From Maribacter orientalis (GTDB taxonomy: Bacteria > Bacteroidota > Bacteroidia > Flavobacteriales > Flavobacteriaceae): a DNA stretch of 64,000 nucleotides. Made by a program: the position numbers and the translations under genes. The DNA lies in contig NZ_FNZN01000013.1 of assembly GCF_900109345.1 (NCBI RefSeq), forward strand, positions 29,747 through 93,746, in the 5' to 3' direction. Below the pieces are notes generated by a model that was not told the origin of the DNA, did not search any database, and was given only the letters and a program-made list of their open reading frames with translations. This document shows, piece after piece, positions 25,829-35,331 of this stretch (the stretch's first letter is position 1; each line of letters begins with the position of its first letter).

Positions 25829-26857
25829 TTATTCTGTACTGCTCTTACTGTAATTACGCCATTTCTCTATTGCATTTGTCATATCTTCTGGCACGACTGA
25901 ATCAAAACTCATGTGCTCTCCTGTAACAGGATGTATAAAACCCAAGGTTTTAGCATGCAAGGCCTGTCTTGGCAATAATTTAAATGTATTATCTACAAAT
26001 TGCTTGTACTTCGTAAACGTAGTACCCTTTAAGATTCGATTACCACCATATCGTTCGTCATTAAACAATGTGTGACCAATATATTTCATATGTACACGAA
26101 TTTGATGTGTTCTACCTGTTTCTAATTTACAAGAAACTAAGGTTACATACCCCAATCGTTCAAGTACTTTAAAATGTGTAACTGCTTCCTTTCCTTCTTC
26201 ACCTTCGGGAAAAACATGCATTTGCAATCGATTCTTAGGATTTCGACCTACATGACCAACAACAGTACCTTCATCTTCCTCAATATTACCCCAAACCAAA
26301 GCGATATATTCACGTTCAGATGTCTTGTCAAAAAATTGTTTTGCCAAATGGGTCATGGCTGCTTCAGTCTTGGCTACTACCAATAACCCAGAAGTATCCT
26401 TATCTATTCTGTGAACCAAACCAGGTCTTTCATTACTATTTGCCGGTAAATTATCTGAATGAAAAATAAGCGCATTTATCAAGGTGCCAGAATAGTTACC
26501 ATGACCTGGGTGAACTACCATACCTGCTGGCTTATTGACAACTAATAACACATCGTCCTCATAGATAATATCTAATGGAATATCTTCGGGAACCAACAAA
26601 AATTCATGTGGCGGGTGCTCAAACAATACCTTTACCTCATCACCTGCCTTAACCTTATAATTCGATTTTACAATTTCGTCATTAACCCAAACATGGCCGT
26701 CTTTAGCAGATTGTTGAATTTTGTTTCTGGTAGCATTTTCAATGAAATTCATTAAAAATTTATCTACTCTTAAAGGTTCTTGTCCTTTAGATGCTACAAA
26801 GCGGTAATGTTCAAAAAGTTCACCATCTTCATTCTCTGGTTGCTCTATATTCTCCAT
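25829..26857 (-). CDS. rluD: RluA/RluD-type 23S rRNA pseudouridine synthase
   Basis: A 342-residue enzyme with an N-terminal S4 domain ('VDKFLMNFIENATRNKIQQS') and a catalytic domain carrying the essential Asp in LVHRIDKDTSGLLVVAK, plus GRTHQIRVHMKYIGHT. It modifies uridines of large-subunit rRNA. It starts directly after the stop of the PASTA gene (TAAATG), so the pair is an operon, an arrangement common in Bacteroidota. The exact target site is inferred. Confidence 0.9.
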   Translation of the reverse strand: MENIEQPENEDGELFEHYRFVASKGQEPLRVDKFLMNFIENATRNKIQQSAKDGHVWVNDEIVKSNYKVKAGDEVKVLFEHPPHEFLLVPEDIPLDIIYEDDVLLVVNKPAGMVVHPGHGNYSGTLINALIFHSDNLPANSNERPGLVHRIDKDTSGLLVVAKTEAAMTHLAKQFFDKTSEREYIALVWGNIEEDEGTVVGHVGRNPKNRLQMHVFPEGEEGKEAVTHFKVLERLGYVTLVSCKLETGRTHQIRVHMKYIGHTLFNDERYGGNRILKGTTFTKYKQFVDNTFKLLPRQALHAKTLGFIHPVTGEHMSFDSVVPEDMTNAIEKWRNYSKSSTE

Positions 26858-27448
26858 TTATTGTTCTGATTCAGCTTTTATGATGGCACGTTCAGTTATG
26901 GCACCATTACCACAAATCAATTCTATCTTTGATGTTTTAGGTAGTTTATCTCCCGGCTTTATATACTTTCCTTTAAATTTTAATTGATACACCATGTCTT
27001 TTCCCAATTCGTCTACGTAGGTTACACGTTCCACATCTAAACCTACCGCTTTCAACATTGAAGAAGCATTACGTTTAGTGACTTGAATTATTTTTGGCAC
27101 GGTTACTTTTTTATATCCTGAAGGATTGACCGTTAAATATATTTTTCTATTTGTCTTTACTTTAGCTCCGGCTTCAGGATCTTGAGTTATAATAGAAAAT
27201 CTTGGGTAATCTGGATTATAATTTGCAGAATCTAATACTTCATACCTAAGCCCTGCTTCTTCTATTGATTTTCGCATTTCCATCACCGACTTTTTAGAAA
27301 AGTCTGGCACTTCAACAAATTCACCATGATTTGTAGTGCTGTTAAGATATCTCAACACAAGAAAAACCGTTACTACCAAGACCAACAACGCAAGACCTAA
27401 TTGAATTAAAAATGTCTTACTTTTTAAAAAATTAAAAAAATTCCTCAT
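26858..27448 (-). CDS. Membrane-anchored PASTA-domain protein
   Basis: A 196-residue protein with one N-terminal membrane helix (about residues 14-34) and a periplasmic part made of PASTA-like repeats: 'VEVPDFSKKSVMEMRKSIEE', 'TVPKIIQVTKRNASSMLKAV'. PASTA domains bind peptidoglycan fragments, but there is no kinase domain here. I use the ATG at 27448: a -7-like TATATTTG (27467-27474, minus) sits just upstream and the longer frame would run through it. Operon with rluD; ddl, a cell-wall gene, is divergent. Confidence 0.82.
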   Translation of the reverse strand: MRNFFNFLKSKTFLIQLGLALLVLVVTVFLVLRYLNSTTNHGEFVEVPDFSKKSVMEMRKSIEEAGLRYEVLDSANYNPDYPRFSIITQDPEAGAKVKTNRKIYLTVNPSGYKKVTVPKIIQVTKRNASSMLKAVGLDVERVTYVDELGKDMVYQLKFKGKYIKPGDKLPKTSKIELICGNGAITERAIIKAESEQ

Positions 27449-27621
27449 ACTTATTATTTGACCCAACAAATATAGTAAATGCCCTCTTACCATTTAACTG
27501 CTTCGCTCTATAGTTATATCAATACCAAAATCTCTAATGTTTATATTAATGCACTTGGTTTTCTTTTTTATTTTATGTCAATACTTCATCTTTGTTCTAA
27601 CTTTTGATTTAGACCTTACAA

Positions 27622-28596
27622 ATGAAAAAAAATATTGCAATTATAATGGGCGGTTATTCTAGTGAATATAAAATATCACTTAAAAGTGGTAACGTGGTCT
27701 ATAATTATTTGAATAAAGACAAATTCAACCTTTTTAGAATTCATATTTTCAAAAACAAATGGGTTTATGTAGATGATTCTGACAAGGAGGTTATGATTGA
27801 CCGTAATGATTTTTCTATTCCCTTGAATGGAACCTCAATAAAATTCGATTGCGTTTTTAATGCAATACATGGTTCGCCTGGTGAGGACGGACTCATGCAA
27901 GCTTATTTTGAATTATTAGGACTTAAGCACACCTCTTGTAACTTTTATCAAGCTGCTTTGACTTTCAATAAAAGAGACTTATTAAGTGTTCTAAAACCTT
28001 ATGGTATTAAATCGGCACCTTCATATTATTTAAATATGGGCGATGATATTAATGAGACTGATATTATAAATACCGTAAAACTACCTTGTTTTGTGAAAGC
28101 AAATAAATCTGGTAGCAGCTATGGTATCACTAAAGTGTATAAAGTAGAAGAATTAAAGAATGCAATAGAAACGGCTTACAAAGAAGATGATGAAATAATA
28201 ATAGAAGGTTTTCTTGAAGGAATAGAAGTTTCTGTAGGTGTTCTAAAATTGAAAGGAGAGACAACTGTTTTACCTATTACAGAAATCGTCACCGAAAATG
28301 ATTTCTTTGATTACGAAGCTAAATATGAAGGCAAGTCAGAAGAAATTACACCAGCTAGAATTAATAAAGTGCAGCTAGAAAAAGTAACTTCCGTAGTTAA
28401 AAAAATATATGACGTTCTTAAGATGACCGGTTTTTCTAGAAGTGAATTCATATTTATAGGAGACGAACCTTTTTTACTGGAAATGAATACCACACCCGGC
28501 TTAACAACAGCAAGTATATTACCGCAACAAGCTAAAGCAGCTGGTATTGAATTAGGGATGCTATTTGAACACGCCATAATAGAGGCATTGTCTTAA
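27622..28596 (+). CDS. ddl: D-alanine--D-alanine ligase
   Basis: ATP-grasp enzyme of 324 residues that makes the D-Ala-D-Ala of peptidoglycan. 'AIIMGGYSSEYKISLKSG' and 'NAIHGSPGEDGLMQAYFELL' form the first D-Ala site. 'FVKANKSGSSYGITKVYKV' is the ATP-grasp loop, and 'FLLEMNTTPGLT' carries metal-binding residues. It lies divergently from the PASTA gene and 31 bases upstream of coaD. Confidence 0.96.
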   Translation: MKKNIAIIMGGYSSEYKISLKSGNVVYNYLNKDKFNLFRIHIFKNKWVYVDDSDKEVMIDRNDFSIPLNGTSIKFDCVFNAIHGSPGEDGLMQAYFELLGLKHTSCNFYQAALTFNKRDLLSVLKPYGIKSAPSYYLNMGDDINETDIINTVKLPCFVKANKSGSSYGITKVYKVEELKNAIETAYKEDDEIIIEGFLEGIEVSVGVLKLKGETTVLPITEIVTENDFFDYEAKYEGKSEEITPARINKVQLEKVTSVVKKIYDVLKMTGFSRSEFIFIGDEPFLLEMNTTPGLTTASILPQQAKAAGIELGMLFEHAIIEALS

Positions 28597-28627
28597 AATA
28601 CCTATATTTAAAAAGTAAAACCTATCT

Positions 28628-29080
28628 ATGAGACGCGCAATTTTCCCCGGTTCTTTCGACCCTTTAACATTAGGCCATCATGATATTATTATGAGAGGCA
28701 TAACTCTATTTGACGAAATAATTATTGCTATTGGAAAAAATGCCGATAAGAAATATATGTTCAGTTTAGAAAAACGTATGCAATTTATTGAAGAGGCATT
28801 TAAAGATGTTCCTTCTATTAAAGTGAAAACATACCAAGGTTTAACGGTAGATTTTTGTAAGAAAGAGGATGCAAATTTTATTTTGAGAGGTCTACGAAAT
28901 CCTGCAGATTTTGAATTCGAAAAGGCAATTGCGCATACGAATAGAAAATTATCTGAGATAGAAACCGTATTTTTATTGACTTCATCTGGTAAATCATACA
29001 TTAGTTCTTCTATTGTGAGAGATGTAATTCGCAACAACGGGGACTACACTGGCTTAGTGCCAAATTCTGTAAGAAAATAG
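28628..29080 (+). CDS. coaD: Phosphopantetheine adenylyltransferase
   Basis: A 150-residue enzyme of coenzyme A synthesis. It has the nucleotidyltransferase motif FPGSFDPLTLGHHDII, the 'FILRGLRNPADFEFE' segment and the C-terminal 'YISSSIVRDVIRNNGD' (ISSS-x-R motif). Full length for the family. Probably co-transcribed with ddl. Confidence 0.97.
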   Translation: MRRAIFPGSFDPLTLGHHDIIMRGITLFDEIIIAIGKNADKKYMFSLEKRMQFIEEAFKDVPSIKVKTYQGLTVDFCKKEDANFILRGLRNPADFEFEKAIAHTNRKLSEIETVFLLTSSGKSYISSSIVRDVIRNNGDYTGLVPNSVRK

Positions 29081-29199
29081 TTTCCGAAAGGAATTTCATA
29101 ATATAAAAGCACTCTTCAATAACAATTCTAGATAAAATCACAACAATTGAACATGTTTAGTTAGAATAATCCTATGAATTAGGAAGAAAATTTTTTTTT

Positions 29200-29520
29200 A
29201 TGCTAAAATCAAAAAACAGTCCTTCATTTTCATTAGATTATATTCCTCAAATTCCTTCTTCTATTGCTATAGTTGACACCAATTTTAAATTAATAAGCAA
29301 ATCTCCTAGATGGCAAGCTAATTTTAATCTAGACCTACAAGAAGTAGAAGGCAAAAATTTGATTGAATTATTTACTTCATAAGCTCAAGAGCAACAGACA
29401 CGTTTAGCATATCGCTTTATAACCAAAAATGAAATCGAAGCTATGAATGGAAAAATCACTATAGTGAGTTCATGTAATAAGGGTAGTAGTACATTTAAAA
29501 TTCAATTGAATAAAAAATAG
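29200..29520 (+). pseudogene. Gutted PAS histidine kinase (N- and C-terminal scraps joined)
   Basis: The first 60 codons (MLKSKNSPSFSLDYIPQIPS...) resemble the start of the PAS kinase at 29637. A TAA at 29380-29382 follows, but the same frame continues for 45 codons as '...YRFITKNEIEAMNGKITIVS' and ends at TAG 29520, matching the end of the kinase ATPase domain (IGLYITKNQIDAMNGKVEVT). About 500 central codons, including PAS, HisKA and most of HATPase, are gone. This is best explained by internal deletion plus a nonsense codon in a tandem paralogue. Confidence 0.75.
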
Positions 29521-29636
29521 TAAAACCTAACCAAAAAGTAGATTAAAATCAGTTTTACAACAATAATTTACCCATTCACAACAATTATACTACTAACCTA
29601 CACTTTACTCTTATTATTGTAAGAAATTACATCGGT

Positions 29637-31490
29637 ATGCTAAAAATCCCCCAAACATCAAATACCTCGTATATAATTAGTCAGTTGCCTACACCAACCG
29701 CTTTTATTGACACTGATTATAATATTCTTCTAACATCTAATAAATGGAAGAGCATATTTAGTACTAATAACCAGAGTTATACATCACAAAGTTTATTTAA
29801 AGTTTTCCCACATCTAAGCCCTAAGTGGAAAATGGTACTACAAAATTGTTTTGAAGGAAACCCTCAACCTATGGGTATTCATAAAGCAAATAATATTAAT
29901 GAAGAAGAATTATGGTTCGAGTGGTCAAATGCTCCTTGGTATGACTCTGATGAAAATATTATTGGCGCCATTATTCAACTAAATGATATTACCGATTCCA
30001 TCAACAACGAATTGGAATTAAGAAAGAAAGACCTACTGCTACAGCAACAGGCTGAGATAACCAAAATTGGACGATGGGAATATGATTTAAAAGATAATAA
30101 CCTTACTTGGTGCACAACTACCAAGGCTATACATGAGGTTCCGCCGCATTTTATACCTAACATTGAAAACGCACTATTCTATTATAAAGAAGGTCATAGC
30201 AGAAACGCAATCTCTATGGCTCTTTTTGAGGCTCAGGATAATGGTAAAGCGTGGAGTAACTTAAAATTACAAATCACAACAGCAAATGGAAACGAAAAAT
30301 GGGTTATGTCTAGTGGCAAACCAGTTTATAGTAAAGGTGATTTGGTTGGCTTAGTGGGTACATTTCAAGATATTCATGACCAAGTTGAAGCTGACATTAA
30401 ATCTTTGAATAACGAAAAGTTATTGAGAACCTTAATCGACAACTTACCTGTCAATGTTTATATAAAGGATACCGAATCTAGAAAAATTTTAGTCAATAAA
30501 GCTGAATGTGAATTTTTAGGAGTTGATAATCCTGAAGATATACTAGGGAAAAGTGATTTTGAACTATATCCAGAAGAATCAGCAATCAAGTCAAGAGAGG
30601 AAGATTTAATGGTTATGAACACCTTAAAACCTGTTCTTTCTAAAGAAACGATAAACATAAAATTAGATGGTAAGGAAACATCATTTCTTAGCTCAAAAAT
30701 ACCATTACTCAACGATAAAGGAATAGCTTATGGCCTTGTAGGTATTAGCTTAGATATATCTAAATTAAAAGAGAAAGAGTCTGAGTTAAGAAATATAATT
30801 AATATAGCATCTATTCAGAATAAAAAGCTTCTGAATTTTGCTCACATTGTATCGCATAACTTACGATCTCATTCAGCCAATTTTTCAATGTTGTTAAACT
30901 TTTTAGAAAGTGAACATGATGACGAGGAAAAGGTTCGAATAATAGGAATGCTTAGTGAAGCTTCTAATAATCTATTGGATACACTTGACAATCTAAATGA
31001 TGTTATTTCTATTAACACTCATACCAATATAGAGAAACAAAAAATCAACCTATGTGACAAAGTGATAAATGTAAATCAAAATCTGATTTCTTATCTTTTC
31101 AATAATAATGCATCAATAAAAAATAATATTCCTTCTAATTTTATCGTAAAGTCTGTACCTTCTTATTTAGATAATATTTTAACTAATTTTATAACAAATT
31201 CTGTTAAATATAAGGATCCCAGTAGAAAACCACTTATAACCTTAAGTGCTATTAAAAAGAACAACTACTCTATTTTGACAATTGCAGATAATGGTTTAGG
31301 TATAGACCTTGAAAAGCATGGTAAAAAATTATTTGGCATGTACAAAACTTTTCACGAACATAAAGATGCTAAAGGTATTGGACTTTACATTACCAAAAAC
31401 CAAATTGATGCCATGAACGGTAAAGTAGAAGTAACCAGTGAAGTAGGTAAAGGAACAGAATTTAAAATATTCTTTAATGACAAAGATTAG
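29637..31490 (+). CDS. Multi-PAS sensor histidine kinase
   Basis: A 617-residue soluble kinase without membrane helices. Three PAS-like domains (about 12-120, 135-250, 262-375) are followed by a HisKA helix with His407 in HIVSHNLRSHSANF, then the N-box FITNSVKY, G1 box DNGLGIDL and G2 GIGLYITKNQ. The SHNLR H-box type is common in Bacteroidota. Its end overlaps the response regulator by 14 bases, so they form a pair. The signal is unknown; the PAS domains suggest a cytoplasmic redox, light or small-molecule cue. Confidence 0.9.
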   Translation: MLKIPQTSNTSYIISQLPTPTAFIDTDYNILLTSNKWKSIFSTNNQSYTSQSLFKVFPHLSPKWKMVLQNCFEGNPQPMGIHKANNINEEELWFEWSNAPWYDSDENIIGAIIQLNDITDSINNELELRKKDLLLQQQAEITKIGRWEYDLKDNNLTWCTTTKAIHEVPPHFIPNIENALFYYKEGHSRNAISMALFEAQDNGKAWSNLKLQITTANGNEKWVMSSGKPVYSKGDLVGLVGTFQDIHDQVEADIKSLNNEKLLRTLIDNLPVNVYIKDTESRKILVNKAECEFLGVDNPEDILGKSDFELYPEESAIKSREEDLMVMNTLKPVLSKETINIKLDGKETSFLSSKIPLLNDKGIAYGLVGISLDISKLKEKESELRNIINIASIQNKKLLNFAHIVSHNLRSHSANFSMLLNFLESEHDDEEKVRIIGMLSEASNNLLDTLDNLNDVISINTHTNIEKQKINLCDKVINVNQNLISYLFNNNASIKNNIPSNFIVKSVPSYLDNILTNFITNSVKYKDPSRKPLITLSAIKKNNYSILTIADNGLGIDLEKHGKKLFGMYKTFHEHKDAKGIGLYITKNQIDAMNGKVEVTSEVGKGTEFKIFFNDKD

Positions 31491-31881
31491 TGATATCACT
31501 ATAATCGACGATGACGCAATAATGGTTTTTGGTTTACGTAAATTAATTTCTTGTACTGTAGATTGTAACTCAATAATATCTTATGGTAATGGATTATTAG
31601 CCTATGATGGAATTAAGAAAAAGTTAGAACAAAAAGCGCCAATTCCACAAATTATCTTTTTAGACATTAACATGCCTATTATGGATGGCTGGGAATTCTT
31701 GGAAGCATTTATAAAGCTTCCTATTTCTGACAAAATAAGAATCAATATTGTCACATCTTCAATCGATCCTTTTGACAAACAGCAATGGGAATTTTATAAA
31801 AATAAAAGTCACCATTTAATTACATTCAATCAAAAGCCAATTGATAGGAATACAATTGAAGAAATCACCAAAATTCTATAA
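31477..31881 (+). CDS. Single-domain response regulator
   Basis: A 134-residue receiver domain with no output domain. The acidic pair is in ITIIDDDAIM, the phosphoacceptor Asp in IIFLDINMPIMDG, then VTSS and the conserved Lys in NQKPID. It overlaps the kinase gene by 14 bases. It probably acts by protein contact or as a phosphorelay shuttle, as in other CheY-like partners of SHNLR kinases. Confidence 0.92.
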   Translation: MTKISDITIIDDDAIMVFGLRKLISCTVDCNSIISYGNGLLAYDGIKKKLEQKAPIPQIIFLDINMPIMDGWEFLEAFIKLPISDKIRINIVTSSIDPFDKQQWEFYKNKSHHLITFNQKPIDRNTIEEITKIL

Positions 31882-31947
31882 GCAATAAAGTATTGATTAT
31901 TTTAGCTGAACTAATTAAGACTTAACTCTTAAAATACTTGTTCGGTA

Positions 31948-33696
31948 ATGAGAATAATACAACTATCTCTGCTTTTGGTTTTATTGATTTCTTGCAAGAA
32001 AAAAATAAATCAAACGAAAGCTGATTTTCCTACACCTTTCGAAATTTCGAATAAGACTGAAACTGCTACCTATGAACAGGTGGTTGAATTCTACCTAGAG
32101 TTATCCAAAGAATTTTCTAGCATAAATCTGCAAACCATTGGTACAACTGATAGTGGCAAACCATTGCATTTAGTAACCTTTAGCGCACAAGGTGATTTTG
32201 ATTTTAAAAAATTAAGCGAAGACCATACCTTAATCCTTATTAATAATGGTATACACCCTGGTGAGAGTGACGGCATTGATGCTACGATGTTATTGTTTCG
32301 AGACTTAGCAACCAAAAAAATTAAAACACCCACGCATACTATAATTTCTACCATACCAATTTATAATATTGGTGGGTCATTAAATCGAAACAGTACTTCA
32401 AGGGCAAATCAAAATGGACCAAAAGAATATGGGTTTAGAGGTAATGCCAAAAATTATGACCTCAATAGAGATTTTATTAAAACAGATACGAAAAACGCTG
32501 AAACGTTTGCTCAAATATTCCATCTTGTTAATCCAGATGTTTTTATTGATAATCACGTAAGCAACGGTGCAGATTATCAATATACACTGACCCACTTATT
32601 TACACAACATAATAAGCTTGGCGGAAAATTAGGAGAATATGTTCATAACAGATTAATGCCACAACTAAAAGATTCACTTTTAAAATCTGACTGGGAAATT
32701 ACACCCTATGTAAATGTTTTCAATAAACCACCAGAATTAGGGTTTCAACAATTCATGGACCACCCAAGATACTCTAGTGGTTATACCACGTTATGGAACA
32801 CTTTGGGAATGATGGTAGAAACCCATATGTTAAAGCCATACAATAAACGTGTAGAAGGTACTTATGAACTAATGCTTAAAATGATTTCCATTTCTGAAAA
32901 AGATGGCAGCGAAATCAGGTCTTTGCGAGATAATTCGCCAAACTCATTCAAGGTTGATGATTACTATCCAATCGCATGGCAGCTAGACACAACGAAAGTA
33001 TCGAAAATTGTTTTTAAAGGATACAAAGCAGATACCATAATAAGTAAGGTAACCGGATTACCAAGATTGAAGTTCAATCGTGATATGCCTATTGAAAATG
33101 AAGTAGAATACCAAGATTATTTTAAAGCATCTGATTCGGTCAAAATCCCAAAAGCTTATGTTATTGGTAAACAGTGGCAGAATGTTATTAAGAGATTAGA
33201 TTTAAACCACATAACGTATTCAACAATCAAAAATGACACTATCATTAAGGTTGAAACATATAGAATAGCCGATTATAAAACGGTTTCGGCACCTTACGAA
33301 GGTCATTACCTACATTATAACACTACTATCAGTTCAATTGAAACCAGTGTAAGTTTTCATTCTGGGGATCTAGTGATACCGACAAACCAACCAGGAGTTA
33401 GATATATTTTAGAAACATTAGAGCCAGCAGCTGCAGATTCATTTTTTAATTGGAATTTCTTCGATACTATTCTTCAGCAAAAAGAAGGTTTTTCTCCTTA
33501 TGTATTTGAAGACACTGCACTTTTAATGCTAGAAAACGATTCTGTTCTAAACAATACGTTTTTAAACAAAAAGAAACTAGATGCGAATTTCAACTCTAAC
33601 TGGTATCTGCAGTTAGATTGGTTGTTTAAACAAAGTAATCTCTACGAGAAAGCCCATTTGCAGTACCCTATTTATAGGATTATCAATTCAAATTAA
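31948..33696 (+). CDS. M14-family zinc carboxypeptidase, lipoprotein
   Basis: A 582-residue lipoprotein (MRIIQLSLLLVLLISC, lipid Cys16) with a peptidase M14 domain. The zinc motif H-x-x-E is in NNGIHPGESDG (His103, Glu106). The following Asn/Arg-rich stretch 'YDLNRDFIKTDTKNAETF' and the third ligand in 'DVFIDNHVSNGADYQYT' complete the site. The C-terminal ~250 residues form an extra domain of unknown role. Its stop codon overlaps that of the convergent NUDIX gene. Confidence 0.85.
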   Translation: MRIIQLSLLLVLLISCKKKINQTKADFPTPFEISNKTETATYEQVVEFYLELSKEFSSINLQTIGTTDSGKPLHLVTFSAQGDFDFKKLSEDHTLILINNGIHPGESDGIDATMLLFRDLATKKIKTPTHTIISTIPIYNIGGSLNRNSTSRANQNGPKEYGFRGNAKNYDLNRDFIKTDTKNAETFAQIFHLVNPDVFIDNHVSNGADYQYTLTHLFTQHNKLGGKLGEYVHNRLMPQLKDSLLKSDWEITPYVNVFNKPPELGFQQFMDHPRYSSGYTTLWNTLGMMVETHMLKPYNKRVEGTYELMLKMISISEKDGSEIRSLRDNSPNSFKVDDYYPIAWQLDTTKVSKIVFKGYKADTIISKVTGLPRLKFNRDMPIENEVEYQDYFKASDSVKIPKAYVIGKQWQNVIKRLDLNHITYSTIKNDTIIKVETYRIADYKTVSAPYEGHYLHYNTTISSIETSVSFHSGDLVIPTNQPGVRYILETLEPAAADSFFNWNFFDTILQQKEGFSPYVFEDTALLMLENDSVLNNTFLNKKKLDANFNSNWYLQLDWLFKQSNLYEKAHLQYPIYRIINSN

Positions 33697-34283
33697 TCGC
33701 CTTCAAACAAAATTTTAATATTTGCGTATGAATTTAAAAGTGCCTTTTGAATTTTAACCGGACCTTTCCATTTTACTTTAACGATTCCCTCCTTTTTCTC
33801 AGGCTTTAGTTTGCCTGTGTAATCGGTCTTCATCGCATACCAATGCACTTGTTTAAGTGTAATTACTCCGTTATTTTTAAAAATATGATACGTGGTGCGT
33901 AAAAAGTTTTCAATCTTGAGTCCTTTCACTCCTGTTTCTTCCTCTACCTCTCTAATGGCGCAATCTTCTATTGACTCACCCTTATCCAATTTACCTTTTG
34001 GTAAGTCCCATTTATCATTTCTATAAATGAATAGCACTTTACCTTCATCGTTTGTAACTACACCACCTGCCGCAACTACTAATGGAATTTCTTTAGTGAA
34101 CTTCTTTAAAATTTCTTCATGATTTGGGTGGTAGATGTATGCAGATTCTAGCTTTCCCTTCTTCAAAGACCTTATTGCCTCTTGTATAGAATCCTGATTT
34201 AGTAAAAAATACTCCCCATTTGCCGTTTCGGAGAGTTTATTTGTTAAAATCAAAGGCAATTCATTAACAAAAACTTTATACAT
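33693..34283 (-). CDS. NUDIX hydrolase-domain protein
   Basis: A 196-residue protein whose Nudix box is complete: GKLDKGESIEDCAIREVEEE followed by TGV. About 70 residues precede the domain ('MYKVFVNELPLILTNKL'). Family members hydrolyse nucleoside diphosphate derivatives; the substrate cannot be told. I start at the ATG at 34283, since earlier in-frame ATGs would overlap pyrE, which is divergent. Confidence 0.85.
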   Translation of the reverse strand: MYKVFVNELPLILTNKLSETANGEYFLLNQDSIQEAIRSLKKGKLESAYIYHPNHEEILKKFTKEIPLVVAAGGVVTNDEGKVLFIYRNDKWDLPKGKLDKGESIEDCAIREVEEETGVKGLKIENFLRTTYHIFKNNGVITLKQVHWYAMKTDYTGKLKPEKKEGIVKVKWKGPVKIQKALLNSYANIKILFEGD

Positions 34284-34290
34284 TTGCGTC

Positions 34291-34935
34291 ATGGTTTTAG
34301 ACAAAAACACGGCTAAAAAAACAGCAGAGCTTCTGCTGCAAATTAATGCAATAAAATTGAAACCGGAAAATCCTTTTACTTGGGCTTCTGGTTGGAAATC
34401 TCCAATTTATTGCGATAATAGGATTTTGCTATCTTATCCTATCATCAGAAACTATATTCGTGATGAAATGGCCAAGCAAGTTGAACAATTATATGGCAGG
34501 CCAGATTGTATCGTTGGCGTTGCTACAGGGGCGATTGGTATCGGTGCATTAGTAGCAGATAAATTAAATCTACCATTTGTTTACGTGAGACCAGAACCAA
34601 AATCTCATGGTAGGCAAAATCAGATTGAAGGCCATTTAGAAGCACATCAGACGGTAGTTGTCATCGAAGACTTAATTAGCACAGGAAAAAGTAGCTTGAA
34701 CGCAGTAGATGCTTTAAGGGCTATTGATGCTAATGTAAAAGGTATGCTAGCTATTTTTACTTATGGTTTTGAAACCGCCTTGAATAATTTTCAAGACAAG
34801 AACACCGAACTGCATACTTTAAGTAGTTACGAATATCTTATAGAACAAGCTTCTGATACCGGGTATGTGAAAGAAGACCAGTTAAAAACGTTAATGGAAT
34901 GGAGGAAAGATCCTTCACATTGGACAAACAAATAA
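34291..34935 (+). CDS. pyrE: Orotate phosphoribosyltransferase
   Basis: A 214-residue pyrimidine-synthesis enzyme joining orotate to PRPP. The PRPP motif is TVVVIEDLISTGKSS. 'FTWASGWKSPIYCDNR' and 'CIVGVATGAIGIGALVADKL' are typical of PyrE. A -7-like TACATTTG lies at 34279-34286, which would put the transcript start at or next to the ATG (possible leaderless mRNA). An SRPBCC-like gene follows after 3 bases. Confidence 0.96.
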   Translation: MVLDKNTAKKTAELLLQINAIKLKPENPFTWASGWKSPIYCDNRILLSYPIIRNYIRDEMAKQVEQLYGRPDCIVGVATGAIGIGALVADKLNLPFVYVRPEPKSHGRQNQIEGHLEAHQTVVVIEDLISTGKSSLNAVDALRAIDANVKGMLAIFTYGFETALNNFQDKNTELHTLSSYEYLIEQASDTGYVKEDQLKTLMEWRKDPSHWTNK

Positions 34936-34938
34936 TTT

Positions 34939-35331
34939 ATGTTTATAGAAACACCAAAAGCTCAAGTATCAAAAAGTAAAGAAGATACTTTCAACTTTTT
35001 AAACGAATTGTCAAACTTTAAACAATTAATGCCTGAAAACATTAGTAAGTTCGAAGTGTTAAGTGAAAACAGATTTTTGTTCGCATTAAAGGGAATGCCA
35101 GAAATAGTCTTAGAGAAAAAAGAGCAAACTCCATTTAACAAACTTATTTTAGGTGCTGCAAGTGAAAAACTACCATTTACTTTAACTGCAGATATTATTG
35201 AATTAGAAGATGATAAAAGTGAAGTGGTCTTAAGTTTTTCAGGTGATTTCAATGCGATGATGGCAATGATGATAAAAACACCTATAACTAACTTTATAAA
35301 TACACTTTCAACTAATTTAGAGAAGATTTAA
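34939..35331 (+). CDS. SRPBCC/START-like protein, function unknown
   Basis: A 130-residue protein with the fold signature of polyketide-cyclase-like SRPBCC domains: 'TFNFLNELSNFKQLMPENIS' followed by alternating beta strands and a long C-terminal helix. It starts 3 bases after pyrE, a conserved neighbourhood in flavobacteria from memory. Its stop codon overlaps the end of birA on the other strand. No activity can be assigned. Confidence 0.65.
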   Translation: MFIETPKAQVSKSKEDTFNFLNELSNFKQLMPENISKFEVLSENRFLFALKGMPEIVLEKKEQTPFNKLILGAASEKLPFTLTADIIELEDDKSEVVLSFSGDFNAMMAMMIKTPITNFINTLSTNLEKI

